A DNA stretch of 50,664 bases. Source: an uncultured Arthrobacter sp. Its GTDB lineage: Bacteria > Actinomycetota > Actinomycetes > Actinomycetales > Micrococcaceae. Location of the stretch: positions 1 through 50,664 of the forward strand of contig NZ_CADCTE010000039.1 in the NCBI RefSeq assembly GCF_902805515.1, given 5' to 3'. Positions 18,366 through 26,930 of this stretch are shown here, one piece after another. The notes beneath the pieces were generated by a model. The model was given only the letters and a program-made list of their open reading frames with translations, was not told the DNA's origin and searched no databases. The translations under genes were made by a program, and so were the position numbers. The first letter of the stretch is position 1, and the number at the start of each line of letters is the position of its first letter.

Positions 18366-20426
18366 ATGGAAGCCTATTCCGGCCGGGCCGGCGTCCCCCT
18401 CATCCTCGCAGTGGACGGGCGTTCCGGCGCGGGCAAGACCACCCTGGCCGTGGAACTGGCGGCGCTGCTGCGCGAACACCACCGCGTGAGCCTGTTCCAT
18501 CTCGAGGAAATCTATCCCGGCTGGGACGGACTCGCCGGAGGTTTGGCCCGCTACGTCGAGTCGGTCCTGCGCCCCCTGGCCGCCGGGGGCACGGCCAGCT
18601 GGCACGCCTGGGACTGGGAGCGCGGAACCGACGGTCCGCTGCGGCGGACCGAACCGGCCGAGATTGTGATTATGGAGGGCGTCGGGGCCTCCTGCGCCGC
18701 CGCCCGGCCCTACCTCGATGCCGCCCTGTGGGTCGAAGCGCCCGACGACGTCCGCCGCACCAGCGCCCTCACCCGGGACGGCGACACGTTCGCTCCGTTC
18801 TGGCAGCGCTGGGCCGACCAGGAACTCGCCTGGCTCGCCCAGGACGACCCGGCGGGAAACGCGGACCTCATCGTCCAGGGCCACCGCGGCCTGGGCACCC
18901 CGCACGAGGTCCGGCTGGCCCTGTCCGGGCTGCCGCGGTGGGCCGCCCCCATGTCACCCGAGCGCGCAGGGCGCCGCGGCCTGCGGGTCCATGCCGAGCG
19001 CCTTGAGCATGAGCCCTCGACCCCTGAGGTGTTCGCCGGACTGTACGGCTCCTCACCCTCGGCGGTGTGGCTCGACAGCTCCGACGCCGGAGAGAGCAAC
19101 GCCCCGGAGCGCAGCCGGTTCACCATCCTGGCCGACGACGGCGGCCGGTACGGCCAGTCGGTCCGCCACCGCGCCGGCCTCACCGAGGTCACCGCGGGCG
19201 CCGTCACCGCCCGCATCTCCGGTCAGTTCTTCCGCTGGCTCGACGGCGTCTGGGGCCGCGGCAGCATGCGTGCCCCCGCCGGCTATGAGTGCGGCTTCGC
19301 CCTCGGCTGGCTGGGCTACCTCGGCTACGAACTGAAGCGGGAGACCGGAGGGGCGTCCCTGCCGGCGGTTCCGCTTCCCGACGCGGCCCTGATCTTCGCC
19401 GGGCGCGCCGTCGTCGTCGACCATCAGCAGCGGTGCACCTTCCTGCTCACCCTCGGTGACGGCACGGCGGACCCGGAGTGCGGACGCTGGCTCGAGGCCG
19501 CACGGGCCACGGTGCTCGGCGCCCCGGCGCCGGGAAGCCGCATCACCCGGAACCCCGCGCCGGCCGGACCGGCCCCCGTCTTCACCGCCCGCGACAGCCG
19601 GGCCGGGTACCTCGGCAAGATCAAGGAATCGCAGGCGGAGATCGGGGAGGGCAACACCTACGAGGTCTGCCTGACCACGGCGCTGGAGGCCAGGCTCGAG
19701 GGCGCCGTCGACCCGCTGCCGCTGTACCTGGCGCTGCGGGAAGCCAACCCCGCGCCCTTCGCCCACCTGATGCGCTTCCCCGGCGCCGCGCTCGCCAGCA
19801 CCTCCCCCGAGCGGTTCCTGCGGCTCGACGCCGACGGGTTCCTGCGTGCCGAGCCCATCAAGGGCACCCGGCGCCGCTCCGCCGACCCGGTGGAGGACGA
19901 GGCCCTCCGGCGGGACCTCGGGGCGTCGCTGAAGGACCGCGCGGAGAACATCATGATCGTTGACCTGCTGCGCAACGACCTCTCGCACTTCGCCGTCCCG
20001 GGCTCCGTGACGGTCAGCCGGCTGTGTGCCATCGAAAGCTACGCCACCGTGCACCAGATGGTCAGCACCATCGACGCCCGGCTGCGGCCGGGATCCTCAC
20101 GGGCGGAGGCCGTCTCGGCGGCCTTCCCCGCCGGATCGATGACCGGGGCGCCGAAGATCAGCACCATGGCCCTGCTCGACCGCCTCGAGGAGGCTCCGCG
20201 GGGCGCCTATTCCGGGGCGGCCGGCTACTTCTCCCTGACCGGCGCGGCCGACCTCGCCGTCGTCATCCGCACCCTGGTCCTCGAGGACGACGGCGGGGCC
20301 ACCCGGGTCTCGCTCGGCGTCGGCGGGGCGATCACCGCCGACTCCGTGCCGGAGGAGGAATGGGAGGAAGTGCGCACCAAGGCCTTCGGCGTGCTGTCGG
20401 CCCTCGGGTCGCGCTTCCCCGACTGA
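18366..20426 (+). CDS. pabB: P-loop kinase-like domain fused to aminodeoxychorismate synthase component I (PabB)
   Basis: 686 aa. The C-terminal two thirds (about 215-685) are PabB: EPIKGTRRR, RAENIMIVDLLRNDL and GSMTGAPK are intact, so it should convert chorismate plus ammonia to 4-amino-4-deoxychorismate for folate. The N-terminal ~200 residues are not a glutamine amidotransferase but a P-loop NTPase resembling uridine kinase, with Walker A GRSGAGKTT at 18-26 and VIMEGVGA as a likely Walker B. PabC follows 28 bp later. ATG 18366 has GGAAG 5 nt upstream. What the P-loop domain does, and where the amidotransferase subunit is encoded, cannot be seen here. Confidence 0.9.
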   Translation: MEAYSGRAGVPLILAVDGRSGAGKTTLAVELAALLREHHRVSLFHLEEIYPGWDGLAGGLARYVESVLRPLAAGGTASWHAWDWERGTDGPLRRTEPAEIVIMEGVGASCAAARPYLDAALWVEAPDDVRRTSALTRDGDTFAPFWQRWADQELAWLAQDDPAGNADLIVQGHRGLGTPHEVRLALSGLPRWAAPMSPERAGRRGLRVHAERLEHEPSTPEVFAGLYGSSPSAVWLDSSDAGESNAPERSRFTILADDGGRYGQSVRHRAGLTEVTAGAVTARISGQFFRWLDGVWGRGSMRAPAGYECGFALGWLGYLGYELKRETGGASLPAVPLPDAALIFAGRAVVVDHQQRCTFLLTLGDGTADPECGRWLEAARATVLGAPAPGSRITRNPAPAGPAPVFTARDSRAGYLGKIKESQAEIGEGNTYEVCLTTALEARLEGAVDPLPLYLALREANPAPFAHLMRFPGAALASTSPERFLRLDADGFLRAEPIKGTRRRSADPVEDEALRRDLGASLKDRAENIMIVDLLRNDLSHFAVPGSVTVSRLCAIESYATVHQMVSTIDARLRPGSSRAEAVSAAFPAGSMTGAPKISTMALLDRLEEAPRGAYSGAAGYFSLTGAADLAVVIRTLVLEDDGGATRVSLGVGGAITADSVPEEEWEEVRTKAFGVLSALGSRFPD

Positions 20427-20442
20427 GGCCGGTCGCGGTCGT

Positions 20443-20448
20443 TATGCT
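20443..20448 (+). promoter_or_regulatory. -10 box for leaderless pabC
   Basis: TATGCT, 6 nt before ATG 20455. Confidence 0.6.
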
Positions 20449-20454
20449 GGCGGC

Positions 20455-21330
20455 ATGACAGTTCTGGTGTTCCTTGATTCAGCCTTCGAGCACGGCCGCG
20501 TGGTCGATGCGTCCCAGCCCCAGCTCATGGCCACCGACCAGGGTGCCACCCGCGGCGACGGCGTCTTCGAATCCCTGCTCGCCGTCGACGGAGGCGTCCG
20601 CAAGGAACGGGCCCACCTGGCACGGCTGGCGTCGTCGGCGGCGGCCCTGCGCCTGGAGATTCCTGACGCGGAAGCGTGGGGCCGGGCCATCCGCACCGCG
20701 CTCACCGAGTACGCCGCCTCAACCCCCGGCCAGCCCGAGGCCGTGGTGAAGCTGATCGCCACCCGCGGGGTCGAGGGCGCGGGGCCCACGGCCTGGGTCG
20801 CGGTCTCCCCCGTCCCCGCCGCCACGCGCCGGCAGCGGGAGACCGGCGTTTCGGTGCTGCTGCTCGACCGCGGCTACGACAGCACCGTCGCCCAGCGGGC
20901 ACCCTGGCTGCTGCTGGGTGCCAAGACCCTCTCCTACGCGGTGAACATGGCCGCCATCCGCCACGCGAAGGAACACGGCGCCGACGACGTCATCTTCACC
21001 TCCTCCGACGGGAAAGTCCTTGAGGGACCTACCTCCACCGTGCTGACCGCCCGCCACCGCGACGGCGTCAAGACGCTCGTGACGCCCCAGCTTGAGAGCG
21101 GAATCCTGCCCGGGACCTCCCAGGGCGCACTGTTCAAGGCGGCCGCTGAGGCCGGCTGGCAGCTCGGCTACGGCCCGCTGGAGCCCAAGGACCTGCTGGA
21201 GGCCGACGCCGTCTGGCTGATCTCGAGCATCCGGCTGCTGACGCCGGTGACGGCGATCGACGGTGCGGCCATCCCCACGGCGCCGGAACTCACGGCGGAA
21301 CTCGCCGCGCTCGTCGACCGGTTCCTCTGA
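20455..21330 (+). CDS. pabC: 4-amino-4-deoxychorismate lyase
   Basis: PLP enzyme of the class IV aminotransferase fold that releases pyruvate from aminodeoxychorismate to give p-aminobenzoate. 291 aa. PLP lysine is K157 in AKTLSYAVN; RGDGVFESLL (33-42) and DGKVLEGPTSTVL (185-197) are family segments. Its position right after PabB supports PabC rather than a branched-chain or D-amino-acid aminotransferase, which share the fold. Confidence 0.88.
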   Translation: MTVLVFLDSAFEHGRVVDASQPQLMATDQGATRGDGVFESLLAVDGGVRKERAHLARLASSAAALRLEIPDAEAWGRAIRTALTEYAASTPGQPEAVVKLIATRGVEGAGPTAWVAVSPVPAATRRQRETGVSVLLLDRGYDSTVAQRAPWLLLGAKTLSYAVNMAAIRHAKEHGADDVIFTSSDGKVLEGPTSTVLTARHRDGVKTLVTPQLESGILPGTSQGALFKAAAEAGWQLGYGPLEPKDLLEADAVWLISSIRLLTPVTAIDGAAIPTAPELTAELAALVDRFL

Positions 21331-21332
21331 CC

Positions 21333-21881
21333 GTGGGTGTGGGACACCAGGACCTGGATCCCGCGCCCAAAGGGTGGCCCGAGAAACTGGCGGACGCCGG
21401 CGCCCCCCTCTGCATCCCGATCGTCCTTTCGGTATCGGCGTTTTCGCCCCTGCGGGAATCGGCCGGACTCTGGTCTGCCCTGGCCATCGTCATTGTGGGC
21501 AGTCTCGCGACAATCGTGCTCGCCGAGGTGCTCCTGCGGCCGGCGAGGAGAAAACGGACTGCGCTGGACGCGGAGCGGGGGCTGTTCGAATGCGCCCACC
21601 GTGAGAAAGGATCGGTGCGCACGGGAAAATGGGCGCCGGGGTACGCGAAGGCAGAGCCGGGCGCGCTGTTGTTTCAGGCGAAGACCGGTACCAACGGGCC
21701 CGTTGCCGGCCCGGTGAAGGTTTACCTGGAGCCCCGGCTCGTCGGCCGGACGGCAGAGGCCTCATGGTGGGTGTTTCCCGGCGGGAACGCCGTCACGCTG
21801 GGTACGAATCGGGGCGGCGTCGAACTGCTTGCATCGCCGGCGAGTTTGGACCTGCTCACCGAGCGGACCCTGAACGGCTGA
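21333..21881 (+). CDS. Small membrane protein of unknown function
   Basis: 182 aa, family not recognised. GTG start 2 nt after the pabC stop, so probably co-transcribed. Two hydrophobic segments (about 24-38 and 45-67), a basic stretch RPARRKRT, then a soluble C-terminal half with beta-like pattern. No catalytic motif seen. Convergent with the EcfT gene. Confidence 0.6.
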   Translation: MGVGHQDLDPAPKGWPEKLADAGAPLCIPIVLSVSAFSPLRESAGLWSALAIVIVGSLATIVLAEVLLRPARRKRTALDAERGLFECAHREKGSVRTGKWAPGYAKAEPGALLFQAKTGTNGPVAGPVKVYLEPRLVGRTAEASWWVFPGGNAVTLGTNRGGVELLASPASLDLLTERTLNG

Positions 21882-21935
21882 AGTCGGCGGGTTCTGCCGC
21901 CGGCCCGCCTCGAGGAAGATCGCCTGCGGTACGCC

Positions 21936-22733
21936 TTAGGACAGGATGAGGTTCCAGGTCCCGGCCGCCACCGCGGCGGTCACCGCGGCCGCGGCGAGTG
22001 CGGCGCCTGCGGCGGCAACCCAGAAATCGACGCCACTGAAGGTGCTCTCCCGTGCCCAGGTCCGCGGCCCGGCGCCGAAGCCGCGGGCCTCCATGGCCAC
22101 GGCCAGCCGGGTGGCCCGGCGGATCGCCTGGACGAGGAGCCCGAATGACTGCCCCAGGAAGTCCCGCACGCGGGCGAGGGGGCTCCCATCCGGTCCGGCG
22201 CCGCGGGCGTGGCGGGCCAGACCGAGCGTGCGCCACTGGTCGAGCAGCAGACCGGCGAGCCGCATCGCGGCCAGCGCGCTCAAGACGAACCGGTGCGGCA
22301 GGCGCAGCTTCTGCCCCAGGGCATCGGCGAGGTCGGTCGGATCGGTCGAGATCATGAGGAAGATGCCGGGCAGGGCCACGGCCAGCCCGCGCAGGGCCAC
22401 CGCGATGCCGGCGCCGACCGAGCCCTCGGTGAAGAGGAAGGGCCCGGCGTCAAGCAACACCCGTCCCGTCTTCTCGGCCAGCAGCGCCGTGCCGTACCCG
22501 CCCACCGCCGCCGCCGCCACCAGCGGCCAGATCCTCAGCAGAAGTCTGCGGGCACTGATCCCCAGCAGGGGCATCAGCAGCAGTTCCCCGGAGAGCACGA
22601 CGGCGGCACTGACCCAGTCGATGCTGAGCATGACGGCCACCGTCACGATTCCCGCGGCGAACAGCTTCGAGAGCGGGTTGGCGCGCAGCAGCACCGCCCC
22701 GCTGAGAACGGGCGCCGACAGGTCCGTGCTCAT
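21936..22733 (-). CDS. ECF transporter transmembrane component EcfT (CbiQ family)
   Basis: 265-aa membrane scaffold that couples the ATPases to the substrate-binding S component. Several hydrophobic spans occur in the first half; the coupling-helix region shows LARHARGAGPDGSPLARV and MEARGFGAG, the Ala-Arg-Gly motifs of EcfT. Third gene of the ykoE-type operon; its ATG overlaps the ATPase stop by 4 nt. Confidence 0.9.
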   Translation of the reverse strand: MSTDLSAPVLSGAVLLRANPLSKLFAAGIVTVAVMLSIDWVSAAVVLSGELLLMPLLGISARRLLLRIWPLVAAAAVGGYGTALLAEKTGRVLLDAGPFLFTEGSVGAGIAVALRGLAVALPGIFLMISTDPTDLADALGQKLRLPHRFVLSALAAMRLAGLLLDQWRTLGLARHARGAGPDGSPLARVRDFLGQSFGLLVQAIRRATRLAVAMEARGFGAGPRTWARESTFSGVDFWVAAAGAALAAAAVTAAVAAGTWNLILS

Positions 22734-24223
22734 GCCGCCGCCGTCAGGGCGGCGCTGCCGGCCCGCACTTCGAGGATGCCGCCGCCGAGGGCGCGGGTGA
22801 AGTCATCGTCGTGGGTCACCGACACCACGCTGCGTCCGTCCGCGACGAGCCCGCGCAGCAGGCCCACGAGTTCGGCCCAGGTTCCGGCGTCCTGGCCGAA
22901 GGTCGGCTCATCGAGCACCAGGACAGCGGGCCGGGTGGCGAGCACGGTCGCCACCGACAGCCTCCGTTTCTCCCCGCCGGAGAGCGTGAACGGGTTGGCG
23001 TGCAGCAGGTGGGTCAGCCGCAGCCGCTCGGCCAGGGCCTCGATCCGGGGACCGTACTCGGCGGCGGGGATCCGGGCCGAACGCGGCCCGAACTCCAGCT
23101 CCTGCGCGACGGTGCCCGTGAGGAACTGGTGCTCGGGGTCCTGGAAGACGGAACCGATGCGCTGTACCAGCTGGGCGGACTTCCACCGCGCCGGGTCCGC
23201 CCCGGCGCCGCGGGCCAGTGTGTCGGCGGCCGTGACGGTTCCAGCGCGGGCGCGCAGCAGGCCGGCGAGGGTCAGCGCCAGCGTCGACTTGCCCGACCCG
23301 TTCGCCCCGACAATGCTGAGCACCGAGCCCTCCGGCAGGGACAGCTCGACGCCCTCAAGGACGGCCGGGGCCCGCCCGGTGCGCGCCACGGAGAGCCCGC
23401 CGGCGGCCAGCAGTTCCGGTCCCGGCGTCCGGGTTCCCGGTGCCTCCGCCAGCGGCGGACGCCAGCCGGGAATCCACACCCCGGCCCCGGCGAGCACCGA
23501 ACGGGTGGCCGGGTCTCCCAGCACCGCTGCGGGCGGGCCGTCGGCGAGGATGCCCCCGCCCGCGCCGAGGACCACAACCCGGTCGACGACGTCGGCCCAT
23601 ACCGCCACCCGGTGTTCGACGACGACGAGGGTCGCGTTCGTCCGGTCGAGGGTGCGCACCACCGCGTCGCGCACCTCGATGACGCCCTGCGGGTCCAGGT
23701 TGGCCGTCGGCTCGTCGAGCAGCAGCAGCCCCGGGCGCATGGCAAGCACCGCCGCGAGGGCGAGCCGCTGTTTCTGGCCGCCGGAGAGCGCGGAGGTGGA
23801 GCGGTCGAGCGGAACGTCGAGGCCGACGTCGTCGAGGGACTCCCGGACGCGCCGCCAGATCTCCGGGCGCGGCACCGAAAGGTTCTCGGCCCCGAAGGCC
23901 ACCTCGTCGCCGACCCGGGCGAGCACGATCTGGGAGTCCGGGTCCTGCAGCACGAGCCCGGCCCGGCCGCGGCGGGCCGCGGGGGGTTCGCCGTCGAGCA
24001 GGATCCTGCCCTCCTGCTCGCCCTCCTCGGCGTCGCCCAGGACGCCGGCGAGCGCGGAGAGCAGGGTCGACTTGCCCGAGCCCGAAGCGCCCAGCAGCAG
24101 CACCCGCTCGCCGGGTTCGATGTGCAGGTCGACGCCCCGCACCGCGAAGCCCGGCCGCCCGGCGTGCCGCCACCCCCACCCCTCGGCGGTGGCGGCAACC
24201 GGGCGGGTGGAGCCCGCGGTCAC
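22730..24223 (-). CDS. ECF transporter ATPase, two ABC domains fused
   Basis: 497 aa with two complete ABC cassettes, replacing the separate EcfA and EcfA' subunits. First domain: Walker A GASGSGKST (45-53), LSGGQ (146-150), LLLLDEPTANLDP. Second domain: GANGSGKST (306-314), LSGGEKRR, LVLDEPTFGQD. Both catalytic sites look intact. GTG start overlaps the YkoE stop (GTGA). Equivalent to YkoD of the hydroxymethylpyrimidine/thiamine transporter. Confidence 0.93.
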   Translation of the reverse strand: MTAGSTRPVAATAEGWGWRHAGRPGFAVRGVDLHIEPGERVLLLGASGSGKSTLLSALAGVLGDAEEGEQEGRILLDGEPPAARRGRAGLVLQDPDSQIVLARVGDEVAFGAENLSVPRPEIWRRVRESLDDVGLDVPLDRSTSALSGGQKQRLALAAVLAMRPGLLLLDEPTANLDPQGVIEVRDAVVRTLDRTNATLVVVEHRVAVWADVVDRVVVLGAGGGILADGPPAAVLGDPATRSVLAGAGVWIPGWRPPLAEAPGTRTPGPELLAAGGLSVARTGRAPAVLEGVELSLPEGSVLSIVGANGSGKSTLALTLAGLLRARAGTVTAADTLARGAGADPARWKSAQLVQRIGSVFQDPEHQFLTGTVAQELEFGPRSARIPAAEYGPRIEALAERLRLTHLLHANPFTLSGGEKRRLSVATVLATRPAVLVLDEPTFGQDAGTWAELVGLLRGLVADGRSVVSVTHDDDFTRALGGGILEVRAGSAALTAAA

Positions 24224-24834
24224 CGGTCCGCCGTGCGTCCGGCGGCGAAGGAGGAGAGCACCCCGGTCTTCGCCAGCCCGCGCACGGCAAGCCAGGACAG
24301 CAGCCCGGCAATGAGAACGCCCGAGACCGAGGCGAACAGCACGTACAGCAGCTGATACTCAACGGACCAGAGGGCGTTGTAGAGAATGTTCTCGCTCACG
24401 GCCAGGGAGATGCCGGCTCCGAGCCCGGCCAGCAGCGCGACCCCAACGTTCCACTTCCGGTACAGGAAGAGCAGGAACACCAGTTCCGCCCCGAGGCCCT
24501 GGATAAAGCCCGACAGCAGCACCAACAAGCCGAACTGGGTGCCGAGCAGGGCCGAAACGGCGGCGGCGAGGACCTCGCAGTAGATGGCGGCGCCCGGCTT
24601 GCGGATGATCAGGCCGCCGAGCACCCCGGCGATCAGCCAGCCGCCGGTGTAGAGGCCCAGCAGCGGCGGGAACGCGCCGGTCAGCAGTTGGACGCCGCTG
24701 TAGCCGGCGGACCAGGCGAAGAAAATGACGCCGACGGCGACGGCGAGGACCGACGCGACGACGATGTCGACGACGCGCCATTGGAAGCGGCGCGGGGACG
24801 TGCCCGTGCGGGGGGTGGCTTTGGTGAGAGCCAT
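24220..24834 (-). CDS. ykoE: ECF S component for thiamine precursor, YkoE family
   Basis: 204-aa membrane protein with about five spans. Order of genes (S component, double ATPase, EcfT) and the TPP riboswitch upstream identify it as YkoE, which supplies the hydroxymethylpyrimidine moiety of thiamine. Start set at ATG 24834: AGGAGG lies 8 nt upstream, inside a hairpin that can hide it. The longer in-frame start at 24879 lies in the riboswitch expression platform. Confidence 0.9.
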   Translation of the reverse strand: MALTKATPRTGTSPRRFQWRVVDIVVASVLAVAVGVIFFAWSAGYSGVQLLTGAFPPLLGLYTGGWLIAGVLGGLIIRKPGAAIYCEVLAAAVSALLGTQFGLLVLLSGFIQGLGAELVFLLFLYRKWNVGVALLAGLGAGISLAVSENILYNALWSVEYQLLYVLFASVSGVLIAGLLSWLAVRGLAKTGVLSSFAAGRTADR

Positions 24835-24842
24835 GGTGGAAT

Positions 24843-24861
24843 CCTCCTGAGGTACAGGAGG
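24843..24861 (-). promoter_or_regulatory. Hairpin that can sequester the ykoE ribosome-binding site
   Basis: CCTCCTG / CAGGAGG, 7 bp, 5-nt loop. The 3' arm is the Shine-Dalgarno sequence of ykoE. It looks like the expression platform of the upstream TPP riboswitch. Confidence 0.7.
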
Positions 24862-24913
24862 GGAGGGCACCCCGCCCACGGCACGCGTGCCGGTGGCGTT
24901 CGCCCTGAGAACT

Positions 24914-25027
24914 CGACTCCCTTCGCCGGTACTAACCGGATCAGGTTCGAGGGTCTGCGGTGGTCCGCACTCTCAGCGCCCGGTTCCGTCGGCAGCCCTG
25001 CTGCGTCCGGTCGGCGCTCCCCTGTCG
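24914..25027 (-). ncRNA. TPP riboswitch (thi box)
   Basis: Read on the minus strand it has the conserved thi-box segments in order: GGGGAGCGCC, GCGCTGAGAGTGCGG, ACCTGATCCGGTTAGTACCGGCGAAGGGA. A short P1 stem is formed by CGAC and GTCG. It precedes a thiamine-precursor transporter operon, as expected for a switch that turns uptake off when thiamine pyrophosphate is plentiful. Confidence 0.95.
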
Positions 25028-25043
25028 TATGTTTGCGCGACCG

Positions 25044-25049
25044 AGTCTA
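25044..25049 (-). promoter_or_regulatory. -10 box of the riboswitch/ykoE transcript
   Basis: TAGACT on the minus strand, placing the transcription start about 10 nt before the TPP aptamer. No clear -35. Confidence 0.5.
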
Positions 25050-25114
25050 CACCTGGTCCCGGCGGCGGCGCCCGTGCGGTTCTCCGCCGCGGTGCCGCCC
25101 GGGCCCGGCACCGC

Positions 25115-25120
25115 TAGGCT
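25115..25120 (+). promoter_or_regulatory. -10 box of the DUF4235 gene
   Basis: TAGGCT, about 32 bp before ATG 25153; a leader with GAAGGAGAT follows. Confidence 0.5.
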
Positions 25121-25152
25121 TGTTTGAGATTCAGTCAACCGAAGGAGATCCA

Positions 25153-25413
25153 ATGCACCTGCTGATTAAGCTGCTCGGTACCGGAATGGGCCTCGGCGCT
25201 GGGATTGTTGCCAGCAAGCTAGTCGACTTCCTGTGGGAGAAGATCACCGGGGAGGCCTCGCCCAAGGGCACCGAGGGACTTGAGAACACGGTCCGGTCCG
25301 CGCTGGCTTTCGCCCTGATCTCCGGTGCGATCCGGACCACCATCCAGGTGTTCACCAACCGCGGCATGCAGAGGGCGATCGAGCGGTTCGAGAAGACCCG
25401 CGACCTCACCTGA
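25153..25413 (+). CDS. DUF4235 family small membrane protein
   Basis: 86 aa. Matches DUF4235: a glycine-rich hydrophobic N-terminal segment (LIKLLGTGMGLGAGIVASK), then WEKITG, and a second hydrophobic helix at about 47-66. Function unknown. ATG with GAAGGAGAT upstream; the long in-frame upstream extension crosses the riboswitch in antisense and is rejected. Confidence 0.85.
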   Translation: MHLLIKLLGTGMGLGAGIVASKLVDFLWEKITGEASPKGTEGLENTVRSALAFALISGAIRTTIQVFTNRGMQRAIERFEKTRDLT

Positions 25414-25477
25414 GCCGTCGCTGAACGGCGCCGAAACGCGCCCAACGCGCCGCCCGGGCGGCGGGTCGGGGCGCCGG

Positions 25478-25483
25478 TAGCAT
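25478..25483 (+). promoter_or_regulatory. -10 box for leaderless MFS gene
   Basis: TAGCAT, 7 nt before ATG 25491. Confidence 0.55.
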
Positions 25484-25490
25484 TCACCCT

Positions 25491-26879
25491 ATGACCAAGG
25501 ACCAGCAGCTGCCGATGCCCGCGAAGAGTGCTGCTCCGGCGCCGTCGACCCGGCCCACCCCCATTCTCTCGCGGCAGGTCCTGTCCTGGGCTTCGTGGGA
25601 CTGGGGGTCGGCGGCCTTCAACGCGGTGATGACCACGTTCGTGTTCACCGTGTACCTCACCTCCGACGCATTCGGCGGGGAGGAACGCGCCTCCTCGACC
25701 CTGGGCTGGGGCCTCGCCGCCGCCGGCCTGCTGATCGCCCTCCTCGCGCCGGTCACCGGCCAGCGGTCGGACAACGGGGGCCGCCGGAAGCTCTGGCTGG
25801 GTGTGAACAGCCTGACCGTGGCCCTGCTCACCGGGCTGTGCTTCTTCGTCTTCCCCCGGCCCGAACTGCTGCTCCTCGGCGTGGCCCTGATCGCCGCCGC
25901 GAATATCTTCTTCGAGTTCGCCGGCGTGAACTACAACGCCATGCTCTCCCAGATCTCCACTCCGTCAAGCGTCGGCCGGATCAGCGGCTTCGGCTGGGCC
26001 ATGGGGTACGTGGGCGGCATCATCGCCCTGGTCATCGTCCTCGTGGCCTTCGTCCAGCCGGTGGTGGACTGGGCCGGGTCCTCGACCGAGGAGGCGCTGA
26101 ACATCCGCCTGGTGGCGGTCTTCTCCGCCCTGTGGTTCCTCGCCTTCGCCCTGCCCGTCATGTTCGCAGTGCCCGAGGTGCCCCGGCAGCCGAAAGCGGC
26201 GCAGCTCGGCTTCTTCGCCTCCTACGGGCTCCTGATCCGCCGGGTGAAGGCCATCTACCGGACCAGCCCTCACACCATTTTCTTCCTGCTGGCCAGCGCG
26301 GTCTTCCGCGACGGCCTGGCCGCCGTCTTCACCTTCGGCGGCATCATCGCGGCCGGCACCTTTGGCTTCGAGCTGAGCCAGGTGATTGTCTTCGCCATCG
26401 CCGGCAACGTGATCGCTGCGCTGGGCGCCGTCGTCGGCGGGTACTTCGATGACCGGGTCGGGCCCAAGCGGGTGATCGCGGCCTCGCTGATTGGCCTGCT
26501 GGTCGCAGGCTCGGCGGTCCTGATCCTCGGCGCCGAGAGGTATTCCTTCTTCGGCATGGAATGGACGGGCTCCACCACCTTCTGGGTGTTCGGCCTTCTG
26601 CTGACCCTGTTCGTCGGTCCCGCCCAGGCGTCCTCGCGGGCGTACCTGGCCCGGCTGGCCCCGGAGGGAGGCGAGGGCGAACTGTTCGGGCTGTACGCCA
26701 CCACCGGGCGCGCCGTCAGTTTCCTCGCCCCGACCCTGTTCGCCCTGTCGATCGGTATCTTCGGCGCGCAGCGGTACGGCATCCTGGGGATCCTGGTCGT
26801 GCTGCTGGCGGGGCTGCTCCTGCTGCTGCCGGTGAAGCCTCCGGCACAGGTGGCTCCGGCCGTCGTCCCGGCGGCCTGA
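25491..26879 (+). CDS. MFS transporter, UMF1 (Atg22-like) family
   Basis: 462 aa with about twelve membrane spans. The opening SWASWDWGSAAFNAVMTTFVFTVY is the hallmark of the UMF1/Atg22 branch of the major facilitator superfamily, whose fungal members release amino acids from vacuoles. The bacterial substrate is unknown. A GYFDDRVGPKR loop (MFS motif A-like) is present near the middle. It ends just before the palindromic repeat cassette. Confidence 0.9.
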   Translation: MTKDQQLPMPAKSAAPAPSTRPTPILSRQVLSWASWDWGSAAFNAVMTTFVFTVYLTSDAFGGEERASSTLGWGLAAAGLLIALLAPVTGQRSDNGGRRKLWLGVNSLTVALLTGLCFFVFPRPELLLLGVALIAAANIFFEFAGVNYNAMLSQISTPSSVGRISGFGWAMGYVGGIIALVIVLVAFVQPVVDWAGSSTEEALNIRLVAVFSALWFLAFALPVMFAVPEVPRQPKAAQLGFFASYGLLIRRVKAIYRTSPHTIFFLLASAVFRDGLAAVFTFGGIIAAGTFGFELSQVIVFAIAGNVIAALGAVVGGYFDDRVGPKRVIAASLIGLLVAGSAVLILGAERYSFFGMEWTGSTTFWVFGLLLTLFVGPAQASSRAYLARLAPEGGEGELFGLYATTGRAVSFLAPTLFALSIGIFGAQRYGILGILVVLLAGLLLLLPVKPPAQVAPAVVPAA

Positions 26880-26930
26880 GGCGCCCGGCCCGGAACCTTC
26901 GCTCGCCGCTCCTTCCGCCCCCTAGACCGG

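Noticed and set aside
16233..18905. 890-aa minus-strand open frame
   Set aside because: It lies antisense to the MarR, methyltransferase, LysE and kinase-PabB genes, all with clear motifs and start signals. High GC content keeps antisense frames open.
22209..24314. 701-aa plus-strand open frame
   Set aside because: Antisense to the ECF transporter genes; Arg/Ser/Pro-rich, typical of a shadow.
24688..25152. N-terminal extension of the DUF4235 protein (241-aa frame)
   Set aside because: The extension crosses the TPP riboswitch and the ykoE start in antisense, and a perfect ribosome-binding site marks the 86-aa start.
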